Assembly (NCBI GenBank): GCA_049965715.1
Contig: JBMFWA010000006.1
Coordinates: 1-64,000, forward strand
Direction of reading: 5' to 3'
DNA: 64,000 bases
Source of the DNA: JAKAFX01 sp049965715
Lineage (GTDB): Archaea > Thermoplasmatota > Thermoplasmata > Thermoplasmatales > Thermoplasmataceae
Shown in pieces: positions 35,460-44,963 of the stretch; the stretch's first letter is position 1; each line of letters starts with the position of its first letter. A model generated the notes under the pieces. The model made no database searches. It was given only the letters and a program-made list of their open reading frames with translations, and had not been told where the DNA came from. Position numbers and translations under genes: made by a program.

Positions 35460-38201
35460 TTGGATTCCGGCAATGAACTGAAATGGCAGCAGTACTGGGA
35501 GAAGGAAGGCACATTTATCGCCTCCCCCAATGAGGAAAAGAAAAAGTACTTCATAACAGTGCCTTATCCGTACACCAATGCTCCGCTGCACATAGGCCAC
35601 GGCCGCACTTATCTGCTGGCGGACATCATTGCCAGATTCCACAGGATCAACGGGTACAATGTGCTCTATCCCATGGCGTTCCATCAGAGCGGAACTCCAA
35701 TACTTGCACTTTCACAGAGAATAAGATCCGGCGATGAATCCATGGTGAAGATGTATACGAATTACCTGTCACTTTATGAGAATGACCCCAAAGAAATTAA
35801 AAGAACACTGGCCAGTTTTTCTGATCCAAAGAACATTGCCGATTACTTCTCTGCTGAAATAATAAAGGACTTCAGCCTCATGGGGTTTTCAATCGATTGG
35901 TCAAGAAGATTTACCACATCCGATCCGGTTTATCAGGAATTTGTCAAATGGCAGTTTCTGAAGTTGAACGACCTGGGATACATTAAAAAGGGGACCTATC
36001 CTGTGCTTTACAGCGTGGAGGACGAGAATGCCGTAGGCGAGGACGATATAAAGGACGGGGATATCGACAAGGTGAGCATTGAGGAATATACGGGCGTGAT
36101 ATTCAGGGGGAGGGAGTTCTCGCTTGTAGCCGCTTCGTTAAGGCCGGAAACAATTTTCGGCGTGACGAATCTCTGGATCAGCGACAGGGGCGATTACCTC
36201 CTGTGCACCCTGAACGGGGCTAAAGTGGTACTATCCAGATCATCATTCGAGAAGCTCGTTTATCAGAACTATGAAATATCTCTCGTGAGGGAAATTAAAA
36301 GGTCAGAAATACTGGGCGAGGAGTTCGAGGCACCGCTGTCAGGGCGAAAGGTGAATGTCTACGAATCGACAATAGTGAACCCGGACAACGGCACAGGAAT
36401 CGTATATTCTGTACCGGGGCATTCAATCTGGGATTATGCGGGGATAATGAATTCAAACTTTCACCCTGATCCCATCAAGATCATAGACGTGCCGGATGAC
36501 AAAAATACAGTGGAAAGCCTCTATCGCAAAATGAAGATTCAGTCTGTGCAGGACTCGGAAAAGCTCAGAGAAGCAACTCAGATACTGTACAAGGAAGAAT
36601 ATTACAGCGGAAGGCTGAACGACCAGAACGATGTTTATTCTGGCATGAGCGTGAAAGAGGCCAGGGATGCAATAATCGCTGACCTGAAGAAGCTCGGGCT
36701 TTCAATCGTTGTATACGAGACAAGCAGGGTTGCGGAGACCAGGTCAGGAGCGAAGGTCATCGTTGCAATCATGAAGGATCAGTGGTTTATCGATTATTCC
36801 AACAGGGAGTGGAAGGATCGCACAAGGGCACTTGTCGATTCAATGGATATTTTTCCCTCATCCTATAGAGAGTCGATCAAGGAGGTCATAGAATGGTTGA
36901 GGGAAAGGCCATGTGCCAGAAAGAGGGGAATAGGGACAAGACTGCCGTTCGATCAGAACTGGATCATTGAATCACTCTCAGACTCCACAATTTACCCGGT
37001 GCTCTACACATGCTATCCCTATCTGGTCAGGATATTCGAGAAGATAAGGGAAATCACCACAGATATACTTGACCATATAATGCTGGGTTATCCTCTTCCA
37101 GACGGAAAGTATGACAGTGATGTGACGGCACAGATTACGGAGGCAAGAAAGGAGAAAGAGTACTGGTACGGCGTGGATCTGAGACTGACTGCAACTCCCC
37201 ACCTGACAAATCATCTCGTATTTTACCTCATGAATCATGTTGCGCTGTTCAGCGGAAAGGACCTACCGCATGGAATTGCAATATCAGGTCTTGTTATTGT
37301 CGAAGGATCAAAGATCGGAAAAAGCAAGGGAAACGCAATTCCACTGAGCGTCATATCAAACAAATATTCTGCAGACATATATCGCCTTTACATGTCCATA
37401 TCAGCCGATCCGCAGTCTGTGATTGACTGGAAGGAGAGCGAGATACAGTCAGTTCTGAAGAAATACCAGTCTCTGGTGGAGATTCTCTCATCCGTGAATT
37501 CAACTTCCATTGATAATGGAAATATGAGCGAAGTTGAGAAGTGGTTCATATCCGTATTCAGGTTGCGAATGGCGTCGTTTGTGGACTCCATAAGGAACTT
37601 CAACATCAGGCAGGGAATAGTTTCGATCTTCTTCGATGTTATGAACGACATAAAGAGGCTTGAAAGGAGAGGTGGATCTCGGTCCAGAATGCTCCAGTTG
37701 ATCGCAGGGGAATGGCTGAAAGCGCTCTCCGTTGTAATTCCGTTCGTTTCAGAGGAACAGTGGCATCGTCTGGATCTTCCGGGATCGGTGGCAAATGCAC
37801 AACTGGATTCATACTCTCCGGAAAATATAGACAGAGATCTCCTGGAGAGGGAATCTTACATTGATCGTGTCGAGGAGGACATCAGGAGCATTCTGAAGGT
37901 CATCGGAAAGGAGCCCGTAAGGATAAACATCTATGTTGCTGGCGATGATCAGCGGAGCGTCATGATGGCGGTTTCAGAAAACAGAACCAAAAGCATCCAG
38001 AAGAATCTTCTATCCCTGATTCCGGAAGCGATGAAGGTCAGGAACCTGGTAAGTATATACAAATTCGATGAGCTTTCCGTTCTCAGGGAAAATGCAGATT
38101 ATTTCAGGACGATATTCAATGCAGAGATCCATGTGGATAAGGCTGTGATACAGAAAGGAAAAAATGCCTGGCCGGGCAGACCGCTTATAAGAATAGAGTG
38201 A
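35460..38201 (+). CDS. leuS: Leucyl-tRNA synthetase
   Basis: This class I synthetase charges tRNA-Leu. It is the archaeal/eukaryotic type. HIGH is present as 'PLHIGHGRT', the editing (CP1) domain occupies about 200-400, and the KMSKS loop reads 'KIGKSKGN', a variant of the usual KMSKSKGN. The C-terminal anticodon and extension domains complete about 913 residues. I place the start at TTG 35460, eight bases after GGGTGA; a GTG at 35448 is also possible. The editing domain keeps 'RPETIFG' and a late Asp-containing segment, so proofreading is probably intact. Confidence 0.93.
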   Translation: MDSGNELKWQQYWEKEGTFIASPNEEKKKYFITVPYPYTNAPLHIGHGRTYLLADIIARFHRINGYNVLYPMAFHQSGTPILALSQRIRSGDESMVKMYTNYLSLYENDPKEIKRTLASFSDPKNIADYFSAEIIKDFSLMGFSIDWSRRFTTSDPVYQEFVKWQFLKLNDLGYIKKGTYPVLYSVEDENAVGEDDIKDGDIDKVSIEEYTGVIFRGREFSLVAASLRPETIFGVTNLWISDRGDYLLCTLNGAKVVLSRSSFEKLVYQNYEISLVREIKRSEILGEEFEAPLSGRKVNVYESTIVNPDNGTGIVYSVPGHSIWDYAGIMNSNFHPDPIKIIDVPDDKNTVESLYRKMKIQSVQDSEKLREATQILYKEEYYSGRLNDQNDVYSGMSVKEARDAIIADLKKLGLSIVVYETSRVAETRSGAKVIVAIMKDQWFIDYSNREWKDRTRALVDSMDIFPSSYRESIKEVIEWLRERPCARKRGIGTRLPFDQNWIIESLSDSTIYPVLYTCYPYLVRIFEKIREITTDILDHIMLGYPLPDGKYDSDVTAQITEARKEKEYWYGVDLRLTATPHLTNHLVFYLMNHVALFSGKDLPHGIAISGLVIVEGSKIGKSKGNAIPLSVISNKYSADIYRLYMSISADPQSVIDWKESEIQSVLKKYQSLVEILSSVNSTSIDNGNMSEVEKWFISVFRLRMASFVDSIRNFNIRQGIVSIFFDVMNDIKRLERRGGSRSRMLQLIAGEWLKALSVVIPFVSEEQWHRLDLPGSVANAQLDSYSPENIDRDLLERESYIDRVEEDIRSILKVIGKEPVRINIYVAGDDQRSVMMAVSENRTKSIQKNLLSLIPEAMKVRNLVSIYKFDELSVLRENADYFRTIFNAEIHVDKAVIQKGKNAWPGRPLIRIE

Positions 38202-38255
38202 TCATGATGATCGCTTCAAGTGAACAATTATTAGTTTGTGGCGTGATTACGAAGT

Positions 38256-40223
38256 ATGGAGTCCAGATGGAAGGAAGAGAAATTTAAAGATTCACTGGAG
38301 GAAAGAGTTTACTCATCGCGCCTGCTGGGGTCAGAAGACACCCTTGTTCTGCATGGGGGCGGGAACACCTCTGTCAAGGTCAATGAAACGGATCATACCG
38401 GCAGATCAATCATTGTTCTCAGGGTAAAAGGAAGTGGATCCGATCTGGCAACCATTGAGAGAAAAGGTTTCACCGGACTACGTCTTGAAGACCTCAGAGC
38501 AGCCTCCAGCATAGAGGAGATGAGCGACGAGGAGATGGTATCGTATCTGAGAAAGAGCATGGTCGATCCTTCTGAGGCTTCTCCTTCAGTGGAGTCATTT
38601 CTCCATGCATTCATACCTGCAAAATTTGTGGATCATTCACACTCCGATGCCATTCTTGCCGTAACCAACTCTGGAAAGAGCCAGAGTGATATTGCATCCA
38701 TAATAGGCAATGTTATCGTCCTCCCATACATTCCACCAGGATTCAAGCTTGCGAAGGCGGTTCTCCATATTATTCCAAAAATTTCCGGCGGCATCAGGGG
38801 AATAATTCTTGAGAAACACGGACTTTTCACATTCGGTGAAACTGCAAGGGAAAGCTATGAGAATCACATCGCCATTGTCAGCAGCGCAGAGAAATATCTC
38901 AGCAATGCTGAAAAGAACATACTGGCTAAAAAGTTCGATAATATCGATATCGATTACCAGCAATGGCTCCCCAGAATCAGAGGGTCACTTTCAAGGAAGA
39001 GGAAAAAAATTCTCCTGGTCAGGAGGGATGAAATCGCGATGAAGATCGCACAGTCCGAGGAAGCAATGATATTCCAGAAATCAGGCCCCGCCACACCTGA
39101 TATGCTCATAAGGACAAAGTATGACTATCTTTACTGCGAGAAAATCGACGATATACTAAGGCAGATAGACTCCTTTGCGGAAACCTATACCGCTGAATAC
39201 GGGAAGTACGTGAAGGGTTTTCCCATGCATGATCCCTATCCAACCATCATAGTCATAAGGGGTTGGGGCATCATCACTTCTGGAATAAGCCAGAAGGAAG
39301 CCTCCATAGTCATGGATCAGTTCATTCACAGCATAAAGGTCAACTCTCTTGCAAGATCGATAGGCAGGCATGAGTTCATAACAAGGCAGGAAGCATACGA
39401 TATGGAATACTGGCCGCTTGAGGAGGCTAAACTGAAGAAGACATTATACAAGAATCTCCAGGGGTCGGTCTCAGTGGTGACAGGAGCGGCAAGCGGAATA
39501 GGATTGGAGGCTGCAATAAGGCTTTCCCAGAACGGATCGGTAGTCGTTGCGTGTGACATCGATCCAGATCTGAAGAATGTTGTCGATTCAATGGATCCGC
39601 AGATCAGGGCAAACGTGTATCCTGCTGTGGTCGACATATCCAGGGAGAAAGAGGTATGCTCACTCTACAGGGACATTATCTTAAGATATGGCGGCGTCGA
39701 TGTCCTTTTCAACAATGCAGGCGTCCTCAAGACGGCACCCATAGATGAAACGACAGTGGAGGATGTCGAGCTGAGCTTCAGGGTGAACTCAATGGGCGTT
39801 TTTCTCATGACTAAGGAGGCATTCATCATCATGAAAGCCCAGAAAATCGGGGGAAACGTTGTTTTTAACATAACCAAAAATCTCACGCACCCCGGAGTCG
39901 GGATGCTCTCATATGGTTCTTCCAAGGCCTTCTCTGCGCAGATATGCCATTACGTGGCTAAGGAGGGCGGACCATATGGAATAAGGGCCAATATCATAAA
40001 TCCGGACAAAATCTTCAAGGGCTCCAAGATATGGGCCAACGGAGTTCTTGAAAAGAGGGCACAGGCAAAGAAGCAGACGGTTGATGAATACAAGCGTTCC
40101 AATCTCCTAAGGGTCGAGGTTTTACCGGAGCATGTGGCAAACGTTCTCATCTCTCTGCTGAACGATGAGATATTCGGCGCCACAACGGATGCCATGATCC
40201 CGGTAGACGGCGGAGTGATCTGA
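38256..40223 (+). CDS. Fusion of class II aldolase and short-chain dehydrogenase
   Basis: The 655-residue protein combines two domains, as in the bifunctional rhamnulose-1-phosphate aldolase/lactaldehyde dehydrogenase family. The N-terminal class II aldolase part (about 1-330) has 'LHGGGNTSVK', the metal-binding 'DHSHSDAI', and 'EKHGLFTFG'. The C-terminal short-chain dehydrogenase (about 395-655) has the NAD motif 'TGAASGIG', 'NNAG', and the catalytic 'SYGSSK' Tyr-Lys. The residue normally Ser, 13 before the Tyr, is Thr here ('NITKN'). The likely action is aldol cleavage followed by oxidation or reduction of the aldehyde product. The sugar is unknown; no transporter or sugar kinase gene is next to it. 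The ATG at 38256 was used. Confidence 0.85.
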   Translation: MESRWKEEKFKDSLEERVYSSRLLGSEDTLVLHGGGNTSVKVNETDHTGRSIIVLRVKGSGSDLATIERKGFTGLRLEDLRAASSIEEMSDEEMVSYLRKSMVDPSEASPSVESFLHAFIPAKFVDHSHSDAILAVTNSGKSQSDIASIIGNVIVLPYIPPGFKLAKAVLHIIPKISGGIRGIILEKHGLFTFGETARESYENHIAIVSSAEKYLSNAEKNILAKKFDNIDIDYQQWLPRIRGSLSRKRKKILLVRRDEIAMKIAQSEEAMIFQKSGPATPDMLIRTKYDYLYCEKIDDILRQIDSFAETYTAEYGKYVKGFPMHDPYPTIIVIRGWGIITSGISQKEASIVMDQFIHSIKVNSLARSIGRHEFITRQEAYDMEYWPLEEAKLKKTLYKNLQGSVSVVTGAASGIGLEAAIRLSQNGSVVVACDIDPDLKNVVDSMDPQIRANVYPAVVDISREKEVCSLYRDIILRYGGVDVLFNNAGVLKTAPIDETTVEDVELSFRVNSMGVFLMTKEAFIIMKAQKIGGNVVFNITKNLTHPGVGMLSYGSSKAFSAQICHYVAKEGGPYGIRANIINPDKIFKGSKIWANGVLEKRAQAKKQTVDEYKRSNLLRVEVLPEHVANVLISLLNDEIFGATTDAMIPVDGGVI

Positions 40224-41210
40224 TCAGAAGAAATTTCGCAGGAGTCTGGTAAGACTCAACCGGATGCCAAAATCTCTTAAATCTTTCCTGACAATGTTGA
40301 GACTCTTCAGGTTTGATATATCTCTCAGGTGACCATTCTGGGACTTTTTCAACAGGTCGAACAGATTATAGTAATACCCCATCTCCCTGTAAAGGCAGGA
40401 AAGGTATTCCCTTCCGATTTTCTGGATATCATCACTTCCTGAGATGGCTTTGAAGAGGCATTCCGCACTTCTTATTGAGGGCATGATTCCCTCTCCCGTG
40501 ATCGGTGATACACAACCCGCGGCCTCTCCCACAGCCACTACATTTCCGATGGCTGATTCCTGAAAAAGAGGCCTGATCCTGATTCGTCTTCCGGTGACAA
40601 GAATCCTTTTCCTGTTTCCCAAATATTGATCAATGAGTTCAGGATCAGATGAACCGGCACCGATGTGCCACCTGTTGCCAAGAGGAAATTCCCAGTAATA
40701 ACCCCTGCCTTCTGGAAAATAGTGAAAATAAAAATCATCATGATCGCCACTTTCGCAGAGGTATTCCTTTGCGATCATGCTGTAATCATTCTCTGATTTA
40801 CCTATCAGTCCCCTGGAGATCCCGGTGGCGTCCACTGTTAAGGAACCGGCTTCAGGGATGAGCCTTGACGTAAAGATATCAATTCCATTGTTCATATCCT
40901 CTATCATTCTTTTCTTGTCTATTGTGCAAAGCCCCGACGATCCAAATTTGATCTCAAATCTGTCCGAGGACAGGAAAACGTGATCTGCCTCAGACATCAC
41001 ATATCTGTCAGGATCCATGTTCACGATTTCAAGGGCTTTACGGAGAAGATTCCTGTTGGTCGCATACCCGCAGGGCAGGTAGTAATCTCTTCTCCGGGGG
41101 TCATGGCATTTCACATCAAATCCATTATCCTGGAGCCTTTTTGCAAGATATGAACCTGCCACACCCATGCCGGCTATGAAAATCAGTTTATCACCATTGG
41201 CATTACTCAA
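40224..41210 (-). CDS. Geranylgeranyl reductase-like FAD protein
   Basis: The 328-residue flavoprotein belongs to the geranylgeranyl reductase group, whose archaeal members saturate the isoprenoid chains of membrane lipids. Features are the FAD-binding 'GMGVAGSYLAKRL' near the N-terminus, the Cys-containing 'LPCGYAT' (a Cys near this position is typical of the group), and the second FAD motif 'VVAVGEAAGCVSPITGEGI'. It is shorter than standard archaeal GGR (about 390-400) and may be a paralogue with another substrate. The start is TTG at 41210, which shares one base with a possible ATG for truA on the other strand. A tetraether synthase lies about 6 kb upstream. Confidence 0.78.
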   Translation of the reverse strand: MSNANGDKLIFIAGMGVAGSYLAKRLQDNGFDVKCHDPRRRDYYLPCGYATNRNLLRKALEIVNMDPDRYVMSEADHVFLSSDRFEIKFGSSGLCTIDKKRMIEDMNNGIDIFTSRLIPEAGSLTVDATGISRGLIGKSENDYSMIAKEYLCESGDHDDFYFHYFPEGRGYYWEFPLGNRWHIGAGSSDPELIDQYLGNRKRILVTGRRIRIRPLFQESAIGNVVAVGEAAGCVSPITGEGIMPSIRSAECLFKAISGSDDIQKIGREYLSCLYREMGYYYNLFDLLKKSQNGHLRDISNLKSLNIVRKDLRDFGIRLSLTRLLRNFF

Positions 41211-41221
41211 TGAGGATCATG

Positions 41222-42037
41222 ATGAAATACATTATCAAGTTCAGTTATGACGGTACAAGATTTTCAGGGTATCAGAGGGGCAATGGAGAAAGAAGCGTCG
41301 AGGATACCATTCAGAGAGAGATTGACAGACTGGGCATCAATTCTGAGATAAGATCAGCAGCCAGAACGGACAGGGGCGTAAGCGCCGTATCTAATGTTTT
41401 CTCCGTGGAATACGGGGATCGCATTGAAAAACTCATGGGAATCCTGAATTCACAGATTGCTGAAATGTCCTTTCATTCGTTTGCAGCGGTGGATGAAAAA
41501 TTCAACCCGAGGCACTGCACAATGAAGTGGTACAGGTATTACCTGTTCCGGGAAGTTAATATTGAGGGTCTCGTGCATGTTCTTGGAAAGTTCCGTGGAA
41601 CCCACGACTTCAGGAATTTCTGTCGAAGTGACGGAAGAAACACAATTAGAAGCATAAGCGAGATAAAGGTTGGATCTGAAAACAGATCAACATTCATTGA
41701 TTTCTATGCTCAGAGTTTTTTGTGGCAGCAGATAAGAACCATAATGGCTTACGCGGTACAGCATTCTGAAGGCCCGGACGATTCCGATCCCTTTGCGACC
41801 TCTGAAAGGTATGGAGGGATCGCAGTTCCACAGTCTCTTATACTCATGGATATAAATTACGAATCTGTGGGATTCACACGGTACAGATCCAGATCAAAGG
41901 AGAAATTCCTTGAAAGGAACCTGAACGAGATCAGATCGAGGTACACATTCCTAAGCCTGGAAATGGATAATCTGAAACGTTCTGGAATTTATTCTGACTT
42001 CGATTTTAAAGAACCGGGGACTTCTTCAGAAGGGTGA
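41222..42037 (+). CDS. truA: tRNA pseudouridine synthase TruA
   Basis: TruA converts uridines 38-40 of tRNAs to pseudouridine. The catalytic Asp50 is in 'ARTDRGVSA'. The N-terminal 'FSYDGTRFSGYQ', 'HCTMKWYRYYLF', and 'SFLWQQIRTIM' are also diagnostic. About 271 residues fit the family. Of three close ATG codons (41210, 41219 and 41222), I prefer 41222, six bases after GAGG and beginning 'MKYIIKFSYDG'. It diverges from the flavoprotein gene. Confidence 0.93.
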   Translation: MKYIIKFSYDGTRFSGYQRGNGERSVEDTIQREIDRLGINSEIRSAARTDRGVSAVSNVFSVEYGDRIEKLMGILNSQIAEMSFHSFAAVDEKFNPRHCTMKWYRYYLFREVNIEGLVHVLGKFRGTHDFRNFCRSDGRNTIRSISEIKVGSENRSTFIDFYAQSFLWQQIRTIMAYAVQHSEGPDDSDPFATSERYGGIAVPQSLILMDINYESVGFTRYRSRSKEKFLERNLNEIRSRYTFLSLEMDNLKRSGIYSDFDFKEPGTSSEG

Positions 42038-42099
42038 ATAAAGCAATATTCTATCATATTGCGCGTGCACTTTATAAGAATTGGTGCAATTGTATGGCC

Positions 42100-42738
42100 A
42101 TGCATCACAGTACTGAAGGGGAATTTGTTACCGTTGGAAACGGGAGGGTCTTTCACAGGTTTTCAAACGCAAAAGACGAAATGGAAAGCATAATTCTCGT
42201 GCACGGGTGGTCCTACACTTCAAGTGACTGGGATAAGGCGGATCTCTTCAGCAGGTTATCATCTATGGGCATCAGTGTTTATGCCCCTGATTATCCCGGC
42301 TTTGGTGAGTCTCCATCCAATGATAAATATGCAATCTCCAGGGGAAACATCGAAAAAGGTCCGGCGTTCATAAGTGACTATATGGAATCAATAGGGGTTA
42401 AGAAAGCTCACATTCTCGGGGCCTCAATGGGAGGAGGCATGGCAATTCTGTCAGCTCTTTCGCAGCCGGAACTGCATGACAGCGTGATTGCAGCAGCCCC
42501 TGCGTGGATTGAAAACAGAAAGGAAGACCTGGGAAAGATAAAACTGCCCGTTCTCTTCATATGGGGTTCCGGGGACAGAACAGTTCCGGTTGCACTTGCA
42601 AAGGAGTACTCGGAACTCTGCAAAGTTTCAGTCCTGAAGATTATAGAGGGGGCAGGACATCCTGTTTATCTTGAGAAGCCGGAGGAGTTTTTCAGAATCA
42701 TTTCAGAATTCCTGGATGGCGTGCGTAAAAGGGATTGA
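42100..42738 (+). CDS. Alpha/beta hydrolase
   Basis: The 212-residue protein is a small alpha/beta hydrolase. The oxyanion-hole region is 'LVHGWSYTSS', the nucleophile elbow is 'GASMGGG' (Ser), the acid is the Asp in 'GSGDRTVP', and the His is in 'EGAGHPVYLE'. A GTG at 42034, overlapping the truA stop, would add 22 residues without family support. A TATA-like TTTATAAG at 42071-42078 puts initiation near the ATG at 42100, so I use that start. The substrate is unknown, possibly an ester or peptide. Confidence 0.8.
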   Translation: MHHSTEGEFVTVGNGRVFHRFSNAKDEMESIILVHGWSYTSSDWDKADLFSRLSSMGISVYAPDYPGFGESPSNDKYAISRGNIEKGPAFISDYMESIGVKKAHILGASMGGGMAILSALSQPELHDSVIAAAPAWIENRKEDLGKIKLPVLFIWGSGDRTVPVALAKEYSELCKVSVLKIIEGAGHPVYLEKPEEFFRIISEFLDGVRKRD

Positions 42739-42828
42739 CTCATCTGGAAAAGAATCAATTGCAATATGAAAATTCCATTCAAAAAGATTAATAGTAAATC
42801 TTAAATTCACCTTGAACAGGTAATTGAA

Positions 42829-43299
42829 ATGCCACAAACGATCAACACAATGGTAGAGGGCGGAAAAGCCACAACTGGTCCTCCACTGGGTCCGGCTCTC
42901 GGACCGCTGGGACTGAATCTTGCACAGGTGATAAAGGACATAAACGAGAAAACCAAAGCATTCCAGGGAATGCAGGTCCCGGTTTCAGTCATAGTGACAG
43001 ATCCAGCCCAGAAAAAGTACGAGATAAAGGTCGGGATACCGCCTACTTCCGCACTTATAAAAAAGGAACTTGGCATAGAAAAAGGGTCAGGCAAGAAAAA
43101 GGAGCAGATTGCCGGCAACGCCACTATTGATCAGATAAAGAATGTTGCAAAAGCCAAACTTTCCGACATGATGTCATATGATCTCAAGGGTGCAGTAATG
43201 GAAGTTCTGGGAACATGCGTATCACTGGGAATAACCGTAGACGGCAAGGATCCCAAGGAGATACAAACTCTTATTAAGCAAGGATCAATGCAGATTTAA
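42829..43299 (+). CDS. rpl11: Ribosomal protein uL11
   Basis: The 156-residue protein is archaeal L11, which binds 23S rRNA at the GTPase centre. Features are 'VEGGKATTGPPLGPALGPLG' (the conserved N-terminal region, Gly/Pro-rich), 'FQGMQVPV', and the C-terminal RNA-binding domain with 'MMSYDLKGAVMEVLGTC'. It opens the stalk operon L11-L1-L10-P1. The start ATG follows AGGTAATTGAA. A stop-to-L1 space of about 48 bases holds a hairpin (see 43302-43335). Confidence 0.97.
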   Translation: MPQTINTMVEGGKATTGPPLGPALGPLGLNLAQVIKDINEKTKAFQGMQVPVSVIVTDPAQKKYEIKVGIPPTSALIKKELGIEKGSGKKKEQIAGNATIDQIKNVAKAKLSDMMSYDLKGAVMEVLGTCVSLGITVDGKDPKEIQTLIKQGSMQI

Positions 43300-43301
43300 T
43301 C

Positions 43302-43335
43302 GATGTAGGAGAGGTTATCTCGTCAGCACTACATT
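43302..43335 (+). promoter_or_regulatory. Candidate L1-binding hairpin before rplA
   Basis: ATGTAG (43303-43308) pairs with CTACAT (43329-43334), and inside it GAGA pairs with TCTC, leaving an asymmetric unpaired stretch on the 3' side. This mimics the L1 binding site of 23S rRNA and of methanogen L1 mRNAs. It ends just before the AGGTGA of the L1 gene. Autoregulation by L1 is inferred. Confidence 0.45.
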
Positions 43336-43347
43336 CAGGTGATTTAA

Positions 43348-44001
43348 TTGGCAGAGGATTCTCTAGCACTTGCGTTAAAGGAAATAAAGCAGAATGGAAA
43401 GGAAAGAAAATTTCTGGAAAGCATAGAAATGGCAGTAAACTTGAAGGACGTCGATCTTGCAGACCCTAAGAACAGGGTGAATGAGGAGATAATATTGCCA
43501 AACGGCCGCGGCAAAGAAACCAAAGTAGCGATTATAGGATCTGATGAACTCAAATCCAAAGCGAAAGGAATCGCCGATTTTGTATATGGTCCCGAAGATC
43601 TTTCAAAATTTGCCGAGGACAAGAAGAATTTTAAGAAGATTGCAAACCAGGTGGACTTTTTTATTGCAGAATCAACACTCATGGCTACGGTTGGAAAGAC
43701 CCTTGGACAGGTTCTCGGACCCAGGGGAAAAATACCGAAACCGGTACCACCAGGACAGGACCCTGCATCAATGGTGTCAAATCTTCGCAAAACCGTCAGG
43801 GTCAGGAGCAGAGACAGACGAACATTCCATGTCCTTGTCGGCACCAAGAAGATGTCGGATAAGGAAATCAGGGAGAATATTCTGGCGATCATGAAGAGGC
43901 TCACTGGAAAGCTTGAAAAAGGTACGGGCAACATTGAGTCAGTGTACATCAAGAGCACAATGGGTAAAGCGGTAAGGATTAACACAGGTGATCTGCAATG
44001 A
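43348..44001 (+). CDS. rpl1: Ribosomal protein uL1
   Basis: The 217-residue protein is archaeal L1, which forms the L1 stalk and in several archaea represses its own mRNA. Features are the N-terminal 'FLESIEMAVNLKDVDL', the conserved 'LMATVGKTLGQVLGPRGKIPKP', and a C-terminal strand with 'IYIKSTMGKAVR'-like sequence. The start is TTG at 43348, with AGGTGA a few bases upstream. It overlaps the L10 start as ATGA at 43998-44001. Confidence 0.96.
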   Translation: MAEDSLALALKEIKQNGKERKFLESIEMAVNLKDVDLADPKNRVNEEIILPNGRGKETKVAIIGSDELKSKAKGIADFVYGPEDLSKFAEDKKNFKKIANQVDFFIAESTLMATVGKTLGQVLGPRGKIPKPVPPGQDPASMVSNLRKTVRVRSRDRRTFHVLVGTKKMSDKEIRENILAIMKRLTGKLEKGTGNIESVYIKSTMGKAVRINTGDLQ

Positions 44002-44948
44002 GCAAGCCAGCCCAGTGGAAGGTAGAACTGGTTTCGGATCTATCCAAAAGAATTTCCGATAACAAGCTACTGGCTGTCGCAAGCATAAAGGGAATCAGGA
44101 ATTCCCAGCTTCAGCAGATAAGGAAAGATCTCAGGAAAAGTGCAAGGATTCAGGTGGTACGTGTCAGGCTTCTGGAGAAAGCTATTGATCAGGCCAAAAT
44201 CCCCAATGGCGATAGATTTAAGGAATCTGCGTCGGGTCAGGTAGCCCTTATAACAACATCAGAATCACCGCTCAAGCTCTACGAAATGCTTAACCATACC
44301 AAGCAGAAGGCACCGGCAAGAGGCGGGGAAATTGCTGACGAGGACATAATCATCGAAGCAAAGGAAACAAGCTTCCCCCCTGGCCCAATGGTAAGTGAAT
44401 TCCAGAAGGCCGGTCTATCCACTGCAATAGAAAAGGGAAAAATTGTAATCAAGAAGGATACGGTTTTTGTCAAGAAGGGGGAGGTCATTTCCAGGGAGAA
44501 GGCCAAACTTATGGAAAAACTCGAGATATTTCCGCTCACAGTAGGGCTCAATCTTCTTGGAGCATATGGAGAGGGCACATTCTATCCGAAGGAATCGATT
44601 TCAATAACAATAAACGATATTATGGGTTATGTTGCCACAGCATACTCCCAGGCAAGACAAACAGCACTTCAGTCCATGTTCCTTATACCGGAAATAATAC
44701 CTGATCTTCTGGTCAAGGGAAGAATTGCCGCAGAAGCCCTCTCGCTGGAGACAGGTTTCATAGACGAGAAGAACATGGGCGTCTTCATTCTGAAGGCCAT
44801 TAGGGAAGCAAATGCTCTGCTCTCCGAGGTTGAAGGTGGAACCGAAGAAGAAGTGAAAGAGGAAAAGAAAGAAATTAATAAACCCGAGGAATCATCCAAG
44901 AATACTGAAGATGATGTGTCTCAGGGATTAGGCGCACTATTTGGATAA
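43998..44948 (+). CDS. rpl10: Ribosomal protein uL10 (P0)
   Basis: The 316-residue archaeal P0 binds rRNA with its N-terminal part and carries P1 dimers on C-terminal helices. The N-terminal 'VASIKGIRNSQLQQIRKDL' and the insert with 'TSFPPGPMVSEFQKAG' are typical. A charged Lys/Glu-rich hinge (about 285-305) leads to the terminal 'GLGALFG', the factor-binding tail shared with P1. It is coupled to L1 by an ATGA overlap. Confidence 0.96.
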   Translation: MSKPAQWKVELVSDLSKRISDNKLLAVASIKGIRNSQLQQIRKDLRKSARIQVVRVRLLEKAIDQAKIPNGDRFKESASGQVALITTSESPLKLYEMLNHTKQKAPARGGEIADEDIIIEAKETSFPPGPMVSEFQKAGLSTAIEKGKIVIKKDTVFVKKGEVISREKAKLMEKLEIFPLTVGLNLLGAYGEGTFYPKESISITINDIMGYVATAYSQARQTALQSMFLIPEIIPDLLVKGRIAAEALSLETGFIDEKNMGVFILKAIREANALLSEVEGGTEEEVKEEKKEINKPEESSKNTEDDVSQGLGALFG

Positions 44949-44963
44949 AGGAGGAAAAAGAGA

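Noticed and set aside
35460..38201. LeuRS as a decayed paralogue because of the KIGKS loop
   Set aside because: All other synthetase and editing motifs are intact and the gene is full length.
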